Assembly (NCBI RefSeq): GCF_003259435.1
Contig: NZ_QLMA01000002.1
Coordinates: forward strand, 558,001-622,000
DNA length: 64,000 nt
DNA from: Chitinophaga dinghuensis
GTDB lineage: Bacteria > Bacteroidota > Bacteroidia > Chitinophagales > Chitinophagaceae
Direction: 5' to 3'
Part shown: piece after piece, positions 9,005-17,796 of the stretch
Position numbering within the stretch: the first letter of the stretch is position 1
Layout of the letters: every line of letters starts with the position of its first letter
Position numbers and translations under genes: made by a program
Notes under the pieces: generated by a model
What the model saw: only the letters and a program-made list of their open reading frames with translations
The model's database searches: none
Told to the model about the DNA's origin: nothing

Positions 9005-10891
9005 ATGACCCAAAATCTGAAATACCTATATCTGTGCGTCAGCCTGTTGCTATGCACCATCACTTCTAATGCCTACGATGATCCGGATAAAAATGTTATC
9101 ATCAGTTCCCTGGAAGATCGGTACGAATTCGTTTACAGTAACGATAAAGAGAATCCTGTAAATATCAAGCAAGAACAGAAAACAACCTATCTGTGTAATC
9201 AGTTCCGTACAACTGTTCCATTCGCGGAGTTTTATGACGACAAAAGCAAGATAGATGAAGTACGTGTCTACATAAATAATGACAGACGAAAAGATATCCA
9301 ACCTAAATATGCCAACTACGCAGTGGATGATATCTTTTATTCCGATGCTAAAATATGCGGCCTGCAGCTCGACTTGATAAAAAAAGGATCAGAAAGCAGA
9401 GTGGAACTGGAAAAAACAATCCTGGACCCCAGGTACTTTACCTCCATTTATTTTCCAGAAAACTTCCCGGTTACCAATAAAACAGTCACCATCATCATTC
9501 CCCGCTGGATGAAAGCCCAGATAAAGGAAATGAATTTTAATGGCGCCAACATCACCAAAACAGCGGCATACGACAGTAAACGGGATGCAGATATATATAC
9601 CTATACCGCCATCGGTCTCACAGCCACACAAAGAGAAAGGCAGTCTCCCGGACCTTCCTATAAATATCCCCATCTGCTGGTGCTGTCCCAATCGGCCACC
9701 ACCAAGACTGGAGAGCAAATCACCTACTTCAATAAAACAGACGACCTCTATGCCTGGTATCGTTCCCTGGTGAATAAAATAGGCGACAATGATGCCATCA
9801 TCAAAGAAAAAGCACAGGAGATTACGAAAGGACTGACCGCTGATACTGCGAAGATTATGGCAGTATATAATTGGGTACAGGATAATATACGCTATATCGC
9901 TTTTGAAGATGGTATTGCCGGATTCAAACCAGAAGCCGCCCAGTCGGTTTTGCAGCATAAGTATGGCGACTGTAAAGGCATGGCTAATCTCACCCGTGGC
10001 TTACTCAAATCCTTAGGGTTTGACGCGCGTCTTTGCTGGATAGGAACAGATCATATTGCATATGATTATTCCATTCCCAGTATGGCTGTGGATAACCACA
10101 TGATATGTGCCCTGAACTATAAAGGAAAACGCTATTTCCTGGATGCGACTGAAACTTATATCGGTATGAATCAGTATGCGCAACGTATTCAGGGACGTCA
10201 GGTTATGATTGAAGACGGCGATTCGTATATTCTTGACCGTGTGCCTGCACGCAGCTATTCACAGAACACAGAGACAGAGTCGCGCTCCCTGCGTATTGAA
10301 GGAACTTCACTCGTCGGAAAGGCCCGGCATCAGTGGGATGGAGAGAGTAAAGAATTTATGCTGACACAGGTAAATGGTATTCGCAAAGAAAAAGTAAGCG
10401 AAGCATTGTTGCGCTATCTCAATGAATCGAACACAAAATATAATATCACAAACCTGGTAAGTTCCAATATGGAAAATTGGAATCGTCCGATGGATATCAA
10501 TTATGACCTTCGTTTTCAGGATGCAGTAGCTGGTTTTGGGGATGATTTGTTTATAGAGATGGACTTCCGTAAAGAATTCGGCGATTATGCCATAGATACG
10601 GCCAAACGTACATCAGATCTGTTGTTTACCTACAAGCATCATGTGAAACATGAGACCACGCTGGATATTCCTGCCGGCTACAAAGCAGAATTGCCGGAAG
10701 GCCTCACGATAGACCGAGATGGTTATGCGTTTCATCTAGCGTATAAACAATCGGGAGCGAAAGTTGTCTACCTGAAAGAAATAATTATCAAAAACAACCG
10801 GTTGGAAAAATCCGCTTTCAATCAGTGGAATACTGATGTAAAAGCGTTGGACAAAGCCTATCGTGAACAAGTTACCCTTAACAAGAAATAG
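9005..10891 (+). CDS. Secreted transglutaminase-like (DUF3857-type) protein
   Basis: 628 residues with an N-terminal signal peptide (YLYLCVSLLLCTITSNA). The middle carries a transglutaminase/papain-like core with an intact triad: Cys323 in YGDCKGM, His365 in VDNHMI and Asp380 in LDATE. The N-terminal part fits the DUF3857-like region usually seen with this core in Bacteroidota. It probably acts in the periplasm or at the cell surface as a cysteine peptidase or acyltransferase; the substrate is unknown. It forms an operon with the next gene (16-bp gap), a larger relative that has lost the Cys motif. Confidence 0.85.
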   Translation: MTQNLKYLYLCVSLLLCTITSNAYDDPDKNVIISSLEDRYEFVYSNDKENPVNIKQEQKTTYLCNQFRTTVPFAEFYDDKSKIDEVRVYINNDRRKDIQPKYANYAVDDIFYSDAKICGLQLDLIKKGSESRVELEKTILDPRYFTSIYFPENFPVTNKTVTIIIPRWMKAQIKEMNFNGANITKTAAYDSKRDADIYTYTAIGLTATQRERQSPGPSYKYPHLLVLSQSATTKTGEQITYFNKTDDLYAWYRSLVNKIGDNDAIIKEKAQEITKGLTADTAKIMAVYNWVQDNIRYIAFEDGIAGFKPEAAQSVLQHKYGDCKGMANLTRGLLKSLGFDARLCWIGTDHIAYDYSIPSMAVDNHMICALNYKGKRYFLDATETYIGMNQYAQRIQGRQVMIEDGDSYILDRVPARSYSQNTETESRSLRIEGTSLVGKARHQWDGESKEFMLTQVNGIRKEKVSEALLRYLNESNTKYNITNLVSSNMENWNRPMDINYDLRFQDAVAGFGDDLFIEMDFRKEFGDYAIDTAKRTSDLLFTYKHHVKHETTLDIPAGYKAELPEGLTIDRDGYAFHLAYKQSGAKVVYLKEIIIKNNRLEKSAFNQWNTDVKALDKAYREQVTLNKK

Positions 10892-10907
10892 TTTATTCCT
10901 AACAATC

Positions 10908-13142
10908 ATGAGAGTACTGTATTTAACGCTATTTTTTCTGTTGTCATCTGTACTGTTATTCGCACAGAAAAAGAAAGACCTCGAAAGATATAATGAACGG
11001 GCGGTCTCTGCCCGTACGGATGTTTGGGCCTGGGATATCAAAGCCTTTAAGCAACCTGATCTTACTAATATCGATACCACACAATCTGCTGTGATACTGG
11101 CAAAACATATTGATGTGAAAGTATCCAGTTCTAAAAAACTGAAGGCCAGCGTATTCGGATTTTATGTGCAGCGGGATATTTTCTATGCCACCACTGTGCG
11201 GGAAATGGTGAAGATAAATGATAAGGTAGCATTGGATGAATATTCGCAGTTTAGCTTCAAGAAATTCCGCCAGCTAAATGGCTTCAGAGCGAAGGCCACC
11301 ACCATCATTGGCGTCCGTATTATTAAAGCAGATGGTACACGGAAAGAAGTGAAAGTAGATGAGGAAATGGTGACGGAGCAAGAAGAAAATAAACAACAGA
11401 AAAGTAAGCTGGCTATTCCCGATCTGCAAGTGGGCGATATCATTGATTATTTTGTATTGGTAGAAGAAATGAAGGATGCCAGTGGAAGTATTGATCAGCA
11501 AATTTTTGTTTTGGGAGACGAAAAACCCATTAAACAGCTGTCTGTACACTGCGAAATAAGTGATAAGTATGCTATCAGATATACTACTGCCAATGGCGCT
11601 CCAGACTTCAAAATCTCTAAAGATGAAGATGGTAATGTATTTGATTTGCTGGTAAGGAATATTCCTGCATTGCCTACACAATTGTGGATGTCGCCATATC
11701 GACAGGTGGCTAATATTCGTATGAACGTTAACTACGGTCGTTATGTATATGGCGATATTGAAGTTCCTGCCGGAAGTTACCGCAAGAATCCATTGGATGG
11801 GGAAATCGTATCTGGCGCCAGATTGGGAGCATTGGGTAATTATCGTTATGCGGGTACTCCGGGGCCCGTGTCTTATGTGGATGGCGTTCGTGATATGATT
11901 AAGATTTATCAGCGCGACAGAGGAAGTAAATTACCGAAAGATAGTATTCCTTACTATGTTTATTATGCGATGCGGTATATGGCGTTTTTCAGAGTGTTCC
12001 CTGATAGCAAGATTAATGTTGGTCTCTCCAGAAATCAAAATGATTCTGATAACCGATTATTTATTAGCCTTGTTGCGAGAACCTTACGGGAACTGGATAT
12101 ACGAAGCGATGTAGTATTGGTGACTAACAAGTACGGTCCGGCAGATGGTGAATTATTAGAACCTACTGATTTTGAATATGTCTTAAAAACAAGAACAGAA
12201 AACCCTGTTTATATTACATCTGCCAGCGTATTTACGCATTGTAATATTTTTTCCGCGGCACATGAAGGGCAAAACGCTATTGTGACGAATGAAGTAGGCG
12301 GTCCTCAAAAGAGGGATGATCCTCCTTTTGCAACCCGTGTAAAAATCCCATTCAGCGAGGCTTCGAAGAATAGTCATCTGGAGAAACTAGACATCACGTT
12401 GGATAATAATATGGAACAACTAGTGGTAGATCGCACCACTACCTTACGTGGTGCACTCAGAGAAGACGGACAGAAAGACCTGTTGTTGTTTGAAGATTAT
12501 TATGAAGAAGAGAGACAAGCGTTAGGCATCCGCGAATCTTTTATGGAGAAATTCGCGGACAGTCGCAGAAACAAAGCGTTGGCAGAGGAATATACTAATG
12601 CTTTTGCACAAGCGAGAAAAGATCAGAAAGAAGCCTTCAACAGTGAGGTGAAGTCTCAGTTTGATGCGGCGCCTAAAGAGCTCAAGTCTTATAAGATCAG
12701 GAATATGGGTATGCGTCATACGAATCCTGATTTCGTGTATGACACTAAATTTACGCTGGATGGATTTCTGAAGAAAGCAGGTAGCAACTATATTTTTGAC
12801 GTAGGCAGATTGATAGGAGGGCAATTAACGCTCAAGCAGAATCAACGGGAACGTAAGGTAGATATGTATGAGCCATTTGCGCGTAGCTTCGAACATGAGA
12901 TTATCATCAATATTCCGGCGGGATATAAAGTGGAAGGAGCGGAGAAGCTTGTGCGTAATGTGGATAATACTTGTGGTTCTTTTATAGTGAGCAGTACTGT
13001 GGAAGGAAACAAATTGCATGTTTCTGTGAAGAAGATTTATAAACATGCTTTTGAGAAAGCAGAGAGTTGGAGTAGTATGTTAGAAATGGTAGATGCAGCA
13101 GTAGATTTTCTGGGGCAGAAGGTGTTGCTGAAGAAGGCGTAA
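10908..13142 (+). CDS. DUF3857/transglutaminase-like exoprotein, probably non-catalytic
   Basis: 744 residues from ATG 10908, which places a clean signal peptide (YLTLFFLLSSVLLFAQ) at the N-terminus; an upstream GTG (10863) inside the previous gene is rejected. The N-terminal third matches DUF3857 (tandem beta regions with FRAKATTIIGVRIIKADGT and LQVGDIIDY). Where the active-site Cys of the transglutaminase core is expected (GDCKDK-like), this protein reads QNDSDNRLF, so the nucleophile appears to be missing. It is therefore likely a scaffold or partner of the upstream enzyme. The C-terminus is rich in beta strands and ends in a predicted helix. Confidence 0.75.
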   Translation: MRVLYLTLFFLLSSVLLFAQKKKDLERYNERAVSARTDVWAWDIKAFKQPDLTNIDTTQSAVILAKHIDVKVSSSKKLKASVFGFYVQRDIFYATTVREMVKINDKVALDEYSQFSFKKFRQLNGFRAKATTIIGVRIIKADGTRKEVKVDEEMVTEQEENKQQKSKLAIPDLQVGDIIDYFVLVEEMKDASGSIDQQIFVLGDEKPIKQLSVHCEISDKYAIRYTTANGAPDFKISKDEDGNVFDLLVRNIPALPTQLWMSPYRQVANIRMNVNYGRYVYGDIEVPAGSYRKNPLDGEIVSGARLGALGNYRYAGTPGPVSYVDGVRDMIKIYQRDRGSKLPKDSIPYYVYYAMRYMAFFRVFPDSKINVGLSRNQNDSDNRLFISLVARTLRELDIRSDVVLVTNKYGPADGELLEPTDFEYVLKTRTENPVYITSASVFTHCNIFSAAHEGQNAIVTNEVGGPQKRDDPPFATRVKIPFSEASKNSHLEKLDITLDNNMEQLVVDRTTTLRGALREDGQKDLLLFEDYYEEERQALGIRESFMEKFADSRRNKALAEEYTNAFAQARKDQKEAFNSEVKSQFDAAPKELKSYKIRNMGMRHTNPDFVYDTKFTLDGFLKKAGSNYIFDVGRLIGGQLTLKQNQRERKVDMYEPFARSFEHEIIINIPAGYKVEGAEKLVRNVDNTCGSFIVSSTVEGNKLHVSVKKIYKHAFEKAESWSSMLEMVDAAVDFLGQKVLLKKA

Positions 13143-13208
13143 GTCGGACAAGCGATCAAGATAAATTGATGATGCATAAAAAATATTTTAAAAAAAGTTT
13201 GTCAAAAA

Positions 13209-13241
13209 TTTGCAATATCAAAACACTTATAATTATCTTTG
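13209..13241 (+). promoter_or_regulatory. Consensus promoter of the 13.3-kb mini-gene
   Basis: TTTG at 13209-13212, a 21-bp spacer, then TATCTTTG at 13234-13241. Both elements match the Bacteroidota housekeeping consensus. Transcription would begin near 13247, about 30 nt before a 29-codon ORF and about 175 nt before a strong terminator. It shares CTTTGCATC with the promoter at 7832. Confidence 0.75.
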
Positions 13242-13278
13242 CATCGTCAAAATTATTAATTCAATAAACCTTTAAAAA

Positions 13279-13368
13279 ATGAAACGCAATATAACACAAA
13301 TGAGCTTCGCGGATCACGGCATAGTGCTGATTGAGAGCGGGTTCCGGGCGTTTTATGTTTACAGGTAG
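13279..13368 (+). CDS. Mini-ORF, 29 residues, unknown
   Basis: ATG 13279 to TAG 13368 encodes a 29-residue peptide beginning MKRNITQM and ending FRAFYVYR, with no membrane helix and no family I recognise. It is the only ORF between a consensus promoter (13209-13241) and a strong terminator (13395-13424), so the transcript itself is well supported. Whether the peptide is made, or the RNA is the product, cannot be decided here. Confidence 0.4.
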   Translation: MKRNITQMSFADHGIVLIESGFRAFYVYR

Positions 13369-13394
13369 ATCAAAATATTTCTATCGATAAAGAT

Positions 13395-13424
13395 AAGCCC
13401 GGTTCCTTGAACCGGGCTTTTTTT
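13395..13424 (+). terminator. Strong terminator of the 13.3-kb mini-gene
   Basis: AAGCCCGGTTC (13395-13405) pairs perfectly with GAACCGGGCTT (13409-13419) around a CTT loop, followed by a run of T. Confidence 0.9.
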
Positions 13425-13525
13425 ATTGCATTTTCGATGATGATTGTATCTGTAATCGAACAAAAACGCTGGAGCCATGAACGATTGGTAGTTGCGGAAA
13501 CCCGCTACTGCAAATGGTTTGGAGA

Positions 13526-13628
13526 TAGCTTTGCCCCCAAGCAAGCTAAGCGGACAAGGTATGCGATAACGTAGTGTATACGTTAACGTTAGTGTGCCCG
13601 GTCCGTGTTCTACAGGCCGGGTTTTTTT
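13526..13628 (+). ncRNA. Candidate small RNA with -7 element and terminator
   Basis: TAGCTTTG (13526-13533) matches the -7 consensus, although no TTTG is seen at -33. Transcription from near 13539 would give a roughly 90-nt RNA ending in the hairpin CCCGGTC/GGCCGGG (13597-13621) with seven T. Inside are AACGT/ACGTT pairings and the palindrome ACGTTAACGT. It holds no ORF longer than a few codons. The terminator is clear; the RNA is an inference. Confidence 0.35.
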
Positions 13629-13666
13629 ATGAATATGACTTATTGAGGAGGTACATAATACAGCAA

Positions 13667-13698
13667 TGGCGGGGTAATCCTGCCCTGCCAGGCTTTTT
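13667..13698 (+). terminator. Terminator-like hairpin in the gap before the AAA-rtcB pair
   Basis: TGGCGGGG pairs with CCCTGCCA (one G-T wobble) and is followed by GGCTTTTT. Just upstream, AGGAGGTACATAA (13647-13659) repeats 13 bases found at about 8267-8279, in the leader of the DinB-like gene. No obvious promoter or ORF belongs to it. Confidence 0.5.
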
Positions 13699-13705
13699 AT
13701 GCCCT

Positions 13706-13735
13706 TTTGAAAAATATTTTTTTCGTCTCTGTTTG
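13706..13735 (+). promoter_or_regulatory. Predicted promoter of the AAA-rtcB operon
   Basis: TTTG at 13706-13709 and TCTGTTTG at 13728-13735 (one departure from TAnnTTTG) are spaced 18 bp. Transcription near 13741 leaves a leader of about 109 nt that contains GGTCG/CGACC and the hairpin at 13794-13822. Confidence 0.45.
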
Positions 13736-13793
13736 CATTAACCCATCACCCCGACAGGTCGCATATTTAGTATCGACCACTAACGATAGGTAT

Positions 13794-13822
13794 GACTGCC
13801 GGAGCAAGAGCTCCGGTTAGTC
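13794..13822 (+). promoter_or_regulatory. Stable hairpin in the leader of the AAA-rtcB operon
   Basis: CCGGAGC and GCTCCGG close over an AAGA tetraloop, and the flanking GACT/AGTC pair extends the stem across a small internal loop. It is followed by TTTATC instead of a full T-run, so it may be an attenuator or a regulatory leader structure. It ends 28 bp before the start codon. Confidence 0.5.
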
Positions 13823-13849
13823 TTTATCTAACTTAAATGTATAAACGAA

Positions 13850-14929
13850 ATGAACAACATATATAGAAACCCAGACATTGGTAATTTATATCTTACTTCC
13901 GATGGATTCCTGGATAAGATGAATGTATATCTGCATCATTTTAACAGGCTGCCAAGTATGCATTCTGTGTTCAATCTGGAAAAGGAGAAAGTCATAAAAT
14001 GGATAGAAACCAATCTGGCAGAGGATATTATTCATGTTTACAGAGATATGGATTATGACAGAAATGTGAAATCATACAGTCATGATAAAGTATTTTTTCT
14101 GTTAAAGGGACAGCGTATGCTGTATTTAGAATATCAGTATATGCAGATACTGCATCCGGATGGAGATGCTGCCTTTGTTGAAAAGATAACAGCCGCCATA
14201 TCGCCGTTGAAGCAGAAGGCGAAGCGTAAGCCGCATGAGATAAACCTGATATCATCCCAGGATGGAGGAATGGTGCTGAAAAATATGGAGATCAAGCGGA
14301 CCAAACTGGATTTGTCTTTATACTATGAAGATGACTTCACTGCTGTGGATCAGTTGATACAGCAGCGTTTGAAGAAGGATAAGGATAAGGGAATTGTGCT
14401 GTTGCATGGGTTGCCAGGAACTGGTAAAACTACTTATCTCCGTTATCTGATTGGAAGATTGAAGAAGAAAGTGTTGTTTGTCTCACCAGATATGGCGGAA
14501 TATATTACCAGTCCTTCATTTATGAACCTGTTGGTGGAGAACCCCAACAGTGTGGTGATTATAGAAGACGCAGAGAATATTATACTTGACAGGAAAATCA
14601 CAGGGAGCTCATCTGTATCTAATTTATTGAATTTATCGGATGGCTTGTTATCTGATTGTTTGAATGTGCAGTTGATCTGTTCTTTCAACAGTGATTTGAA
14701 GTCGGTAGACACTGCCTTACTGCGTAAAGGCAGGCTGATAGCCCGTTATGAGTTCGGTAAATTGTCTGTGGAAAAGGCACAGCGTTTGTCGGATCATCTG
14801 GGGTACAAACAAATGATTACTCGTCCGATGAGTGTGGCGGAGATTACTAATCCACACGAATTGACGCCGGAAACCAAGCCAAGAATGATTGGGTTTCGCA
14901 GGCAGGAGATGGAGGAAATGGTTAATTAA
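13850..14929 (+). CDS. AAA-family ATPase paired with RtcB
   Basis: 359 residues. The N-terminal 170 residues match no domain I know. The C-terminal half is an AAA ATPase with Walker A GLPGTGKT (residues 187-194), Walker B VVIIEDAEN (Glu239-Asp240), sensor-1-like ICSFNSD and an arginine-rich RKGRLIARYEF resembling the AAA arginine-finger region. It is followed after only 18 bp by rtcB, so the two are almost certainly co-transcribed. I infer a role in remodelling an RNA or protein substrate for RNA repair. Unlike RtcR of enterobacteria, it shows no sigma-54 activator or CARF features. Confidence 0.8.
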   Translation: MNNIYRNPDIGNLYLTSDGFLDKMNVYLHHFNRLPSMHSVFNLEKEKVIKWIETNLAEDIIHVYRDMDYDRNVKSYSHDKVFFLLKGQRMLYLEYQYMQILHPDGDAAFVEKITAAISPLKQKAKRKPHEINLISSQDGGMVLKNMEIKRTKLDLSLYYEDDFTAVDQLIQQRLKKDKDKGIVLLHGLPGTGKTTYLRYLIGRLKKKVLFVSPDMAEYITSPSFMNLLVENPNSVVIIEDAENIILDRKITGSSSVSNLLNLSDGLLSDCLNVQLICSFNSDLKSVDTALLRKGRLIARYEFGKLSVEKAQRLSDHLGYKQMITRPMSVAEITNPHELTPETKPRMIGFRRQEMEEMVN

Positions 14930-14947
14930 TAAACCCTGAAAAAAGAA

Positions 14948-16366
14948 ATGGGAAAATTTAAAATCAGTGGAAAGTGGTTACTGGGCATTGGTTATCCGCA
15001 AGGACCTGCTATTAGTGTAGCCATGACCGTTATTAATATGCATTATAAGTATTCCAGTGAAGCGGAAGTAAAAGTATTACTACAGCAGGTACTGGAATCG
15101 CCGGATCAATTTCTGGATCATGAGTATCTGGATAAGGTGGCGGTGAAGTTGCATAAAGAAGAAGCGCCGGAGCGTAAGGAGGCCGAGTTATTGGCAGACG
15201 CGGTTCCCTATCATACTTATGGGGCCTCATTTATTGATGAGGGGACGAAAAAGCAAATGGACAGCGCTATGCGTTTGCCCGTTGCCGTAGCCGGTGCTTT
15301 AATGGCAGATGCACATCAGGGGTATGGATTACCTATTGGAGGTGTATTGGCTACGGAGAACAGTATTATTCCTTATGGAGTAGGTGTGGATATTGGATGT
15401 AGGATGTGTCTGAGTATTCTTGATTTGCCAGCGAATGTATTGGATGGGCAGGTAGAGAAGTTTAAGAAGGAGCTGGGAAAGAATACCGTCTTTGGCGTAG
15501 GAGGAGAGCTGGATATAGAGAAGGATGACCCGGTATTGGAGCGAAAGGAGTTTATGGAGATTCCATTCCTTCGTCGCTTAAAGGATAAGGCAGTGGCTCA
15601 GTTAGGGACATCTGGTTCGGGGAATCACTTTGTGGAGTGGGGGTTGATAGATATTGTTGCTGCGGATAATGAATGGAATTTGGCGCCGGGGCGATATGTA
15701 GCGTTGTTGTCGCATTCTGGATCTCGTGGTATTGGCGGACAGATTGCGAGTGAGTATACGCGACTGGCCCGGGAATTATGCCCTTTGCCATCGCCTGTGC
15801 AGCATTTGGCGTATCTGGATTTGAATAGTGAAGCTGGTCAGGAATATTGGCTGGCGATGAATTTGGCTGGCGATTATGCGTCTGCTTGTCATCATTTGAT
15901 TCATAAGCGGTTGATCAGAGCTGTAGGTGGGAATTTATTGGCGCGGGTAGAGAATCATCACAATTTTGCCTGGAAAGAAATGTATGAAGGGCGGGAGGTG
16001 ATTGTGCATAGGAAGGGAGCTACGCCGGCTGGTAAGGGAGTGTTAGGGATTATTCCCGGATCGATGACGGCGCCTGGATTTATTGTTCGGGGGCGTGGAG
16101 AGGAGCAGTCGCTTTCTTCTGCGAGTCATGGCGCCGGGCGGCAGATGTCGCGTTCCGCAGCTATGAAAAGCATTACTGGCCATGACATGCGTAACGTATT
16201 GAAAGAGCATGGCGTAACGCTGATTGGAGGCGGATTGGATGAAGCTCCTATGGCGTATAAAGATATCAATACAGTGATGGCTGCACAGCAGGAGTTGGTG
16301 GATATTCTGGGTCGTTTTACTCCGAAGATCGTGCGTATGGCTGATCCTGGGCAGTCTGAAGATTAA
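14948..16366 (+). CDS. rtcB: RtcB-family RNA ligase
   Basis: 472 residues, in the range of the archaeal enzyme and longer than E. coli RtcB (408). RtcB joins RNA ends bearing 2',3'-cyclic phosphate or 3'-phosphate to 5'-OH using GTP and Mn2+. Core motifs are clear: DAHQGYGLPIGGV, GVGVDIGCRM (metal cysteine), NHF and ENHHNF, and SHGAGRQMSR, in which His394 corresponds to the guanylylated histidine. The N-terminal extension (about 75 residues) replaces the shorter start of the E. coli enzyme. No RtcA cyclase or archease is adjacent; the partner here is the upstream AAA ATPase. It is followed by a terminator. Confidence 0.93.
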   Translation: MGKFKISGKWLLGIGYPQGPAISVAMTVINMHYKYSSEAEVKVLLQQVLESPDQFLDHEYLDKVAVKLHKEEAPERKEAELLADAVPYHTYGASFIDEGTKKQMDSAMRLPVAVAGALMADAHQGYGLPIGGVLATENSIIPYGVGVDIGCRMCLSILDLPANVLDGQVEKFKKELGKNTVFGVGGELDIEKDDPVLERKEFMEIPFLRRLKDKAVAQLGTSGSGNHFVEWGLIDIVAADNEWNLAPGRYVALLSHSGSRGIGGQIASEYTRLARELCPLPSPVQHLAYLDLNSEAGQEYWLAMNLAGDYASACHHLIHKRLIRAVGGNLLARVENHHNFAWKEMYEGREVIVHRKGATPAGKGVLGIIPGSMTAPGFIVRGRGEEQSLSSASHGAGRQMSRSAAMKSITGHDMRNVLKEHGVTLIGGGLDEAPMAYKDINTVMAAQQELVDILGRFTPKIVRMADPGQSED

Positions 16367-16387
16367 ACCTTGTGAGGGTTGGTTATA

Positions 16388-16421
16388 AAGTGCATTTGCC
16401 GTAAGGCGGTGCACTTTTTTT
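16388..16421 (+). terminator. Terminator after rtcB
   Basis: AAGTGCA pairs with TGCACTT, with an inner GCC/GGC helix around GTAA, followed by a long T-run. Confidence 0.85.
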
Positions 16422-16547
16422 GCATCTAATTAGTCTACTTGATTGGTAGGATAATTAAAATATATTGTTTAATATTGTTTCGATTTACCACCACCAGTTT
16501 ATCATCAGCAATGTATTTGCGTATGGTTCCGGCTATACGTAGTAGTT

Positions 16548-17786
16548 GTGTTATGTCTAATTCTAAAAAGCATAATAGTGCATTTAAATTATCTGGCATT
16601 TGCGGTCCCGTTATTTCTGGCATTTATGGGATTGGAGTATTTGGTGGCGAGTAAGCAGGGAAAGACCTACTTCCGGTTTAATGATACCGTGTTGAATATC
16701 AGTGTGGGAATTGCGGAGCGGCTGGCTGATACGTTTACGGTGGGCTTGTTTTATTTCGTGTATACGTATTTGTATGAGAGATATGCGTTGCTGGAGATAC
16801 GGCCGGGGGTGTTGATGTGGGTGGCTTTATTATTATGTACAGATTTTGTGTGGTATTGGTATCATCGGTTGGCGCATGAAGTCACGTTGTTTTGGTGTGC
16901 GCATGTGGTGCATCATCAGAGTGAGGAGTTTAATTATACGGTATCGGCGAGGATTACAGTCTTCCAGGCATTTTTGCGGACGGGGTTCTGGTCAATATTG
17001 CCGGTGATAGGGTTTCCGCCGGGGATGATTACGAGTATGTTGTTGGTGCATGGGTTGTATCCTTTTTTTATTCATACTCGTACGATTGGGAAGTTAGGAG
17101 TACTGGAATATATTTTGGTGACGCCTTCTCATCATCGGGTGCATCATGCCAGTAACCCGCAGTATCTGGATAGGAATTACGGGGATGTGTTTATTATTTG
17201 GGACAAGTTGTTTGGAACGTTTACAGCGGAGGGGGAGGAGCCGGTATACGGGTTGACTAAACCATTGAATAGTAATAGTTTTCTATGGCAGCATTTTCAT
17301 TTTTTTCTGGAGATGCTGTATTCTCTGAAGCATGCAAGGACGTGGCGGGATCGGTGGAGGGTTGTTTTTGGGAAGCCTGACAATGTGGACCCGGCTGCCA
17401 GGGAGGTACTGGAGGGGCGGTATCTGGCGGAAAGGGATGTGGTAACGGAGACGCCTAAGTTAAATAGTTATGTAGTTTGGCAGGTTGGGACAACGCTCCT
17501 GGTGTTATTTACGTTTTTGTTATTGGAGCATTATGTACCGGTGTTTGTACAGATAGGTATTACCATATTGATAGTGCTTACATTAATCAACTGTGGCGCT
17601 ATACTGGAGCAGAAGCAGTGGGTGTTCTACCTGGAGTATGCGCGGTATGTGATATTGGTTTCCGGAATACTTTACTGTTGGCCGCAGCCGGTGATATTGA
17701 TAGGGGCTGCGGTAGTAATGGCCGGGGCATTTTATTATCATACTGCATTGCGGCAGCGTTATTTGAGGTTTGTTTACAGGGGCTAG
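16548..17786 (+). CDS. Sterol desaturase / fatty acid hydroxylase superfamily protein
   Basis: Integral membrane di-iron oxygenase family. The histidine clusters are present: HRLAH, HVVHHQ and PSHHRVHH, spread over the middle third, with several hydrophobic segments before and after. The C-terminal about 110 residues are an extra hydrophobic domain, common in the longer Bacteroidota members. The frame lacks an early ATG: GTG 16548 gives the full first membrane segment, GTG 16578 is an alternative, and ATG 16626 would cut into it. The substrate is unknown. It is convergent with the sigma-factor gene, with 10 bp between the stops. Confidence 0.88.
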   Translation: MLCLILKSIIVHLNYLAFAVPLFLAFMGLEYLVASKQGKTYFRFNDTVLNISVGIAERLADTFTVGLFYFVYTYLYERYALLEIRPGVLMWVALLLCTDFVWYWYHRLAHEVTLFWCAHVVHHQSEEFNYTVSARITVFQAFLRTGFWSILPVIGFPPGMITSMLLVHGLYPFFIHTRTIGKLGVLEYILVTPSHHRVHHASNPQYLDRNYGDVFIIWDKLFGTFTAEGEEPVYGLTKPLNSNSFLWQHFHFFLEMLYSLKHARTWRDRWRVVFGKPDNVDPAAREVLEGRYLAERDVVTETPKLNSYVVWQVGTTLLVLFTFLLLEHYVPVFVQIGITILIVLTLINCGAILEQKQWVFYLEYARYVILVSGILYCWPQPVILIGAAVVMAGAFYYHTALRQRYLRFVYRG

Positions 17787-17796
17787 CGACGGATAC

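Noticed and set aside
9389..9958. 189-codon minus-strand ORF opposite the transglutaminase-like gene
   Set aside because: Shadow frame of a clear coding gene; composition is unlike a natural protein.
13560..13628. tRNA-like element upstream of AAA-rtcB
   Set aside because: GTTCTACAGG resembles a T-loop only loosely; no acceptor or anticodon arm can be drawn.
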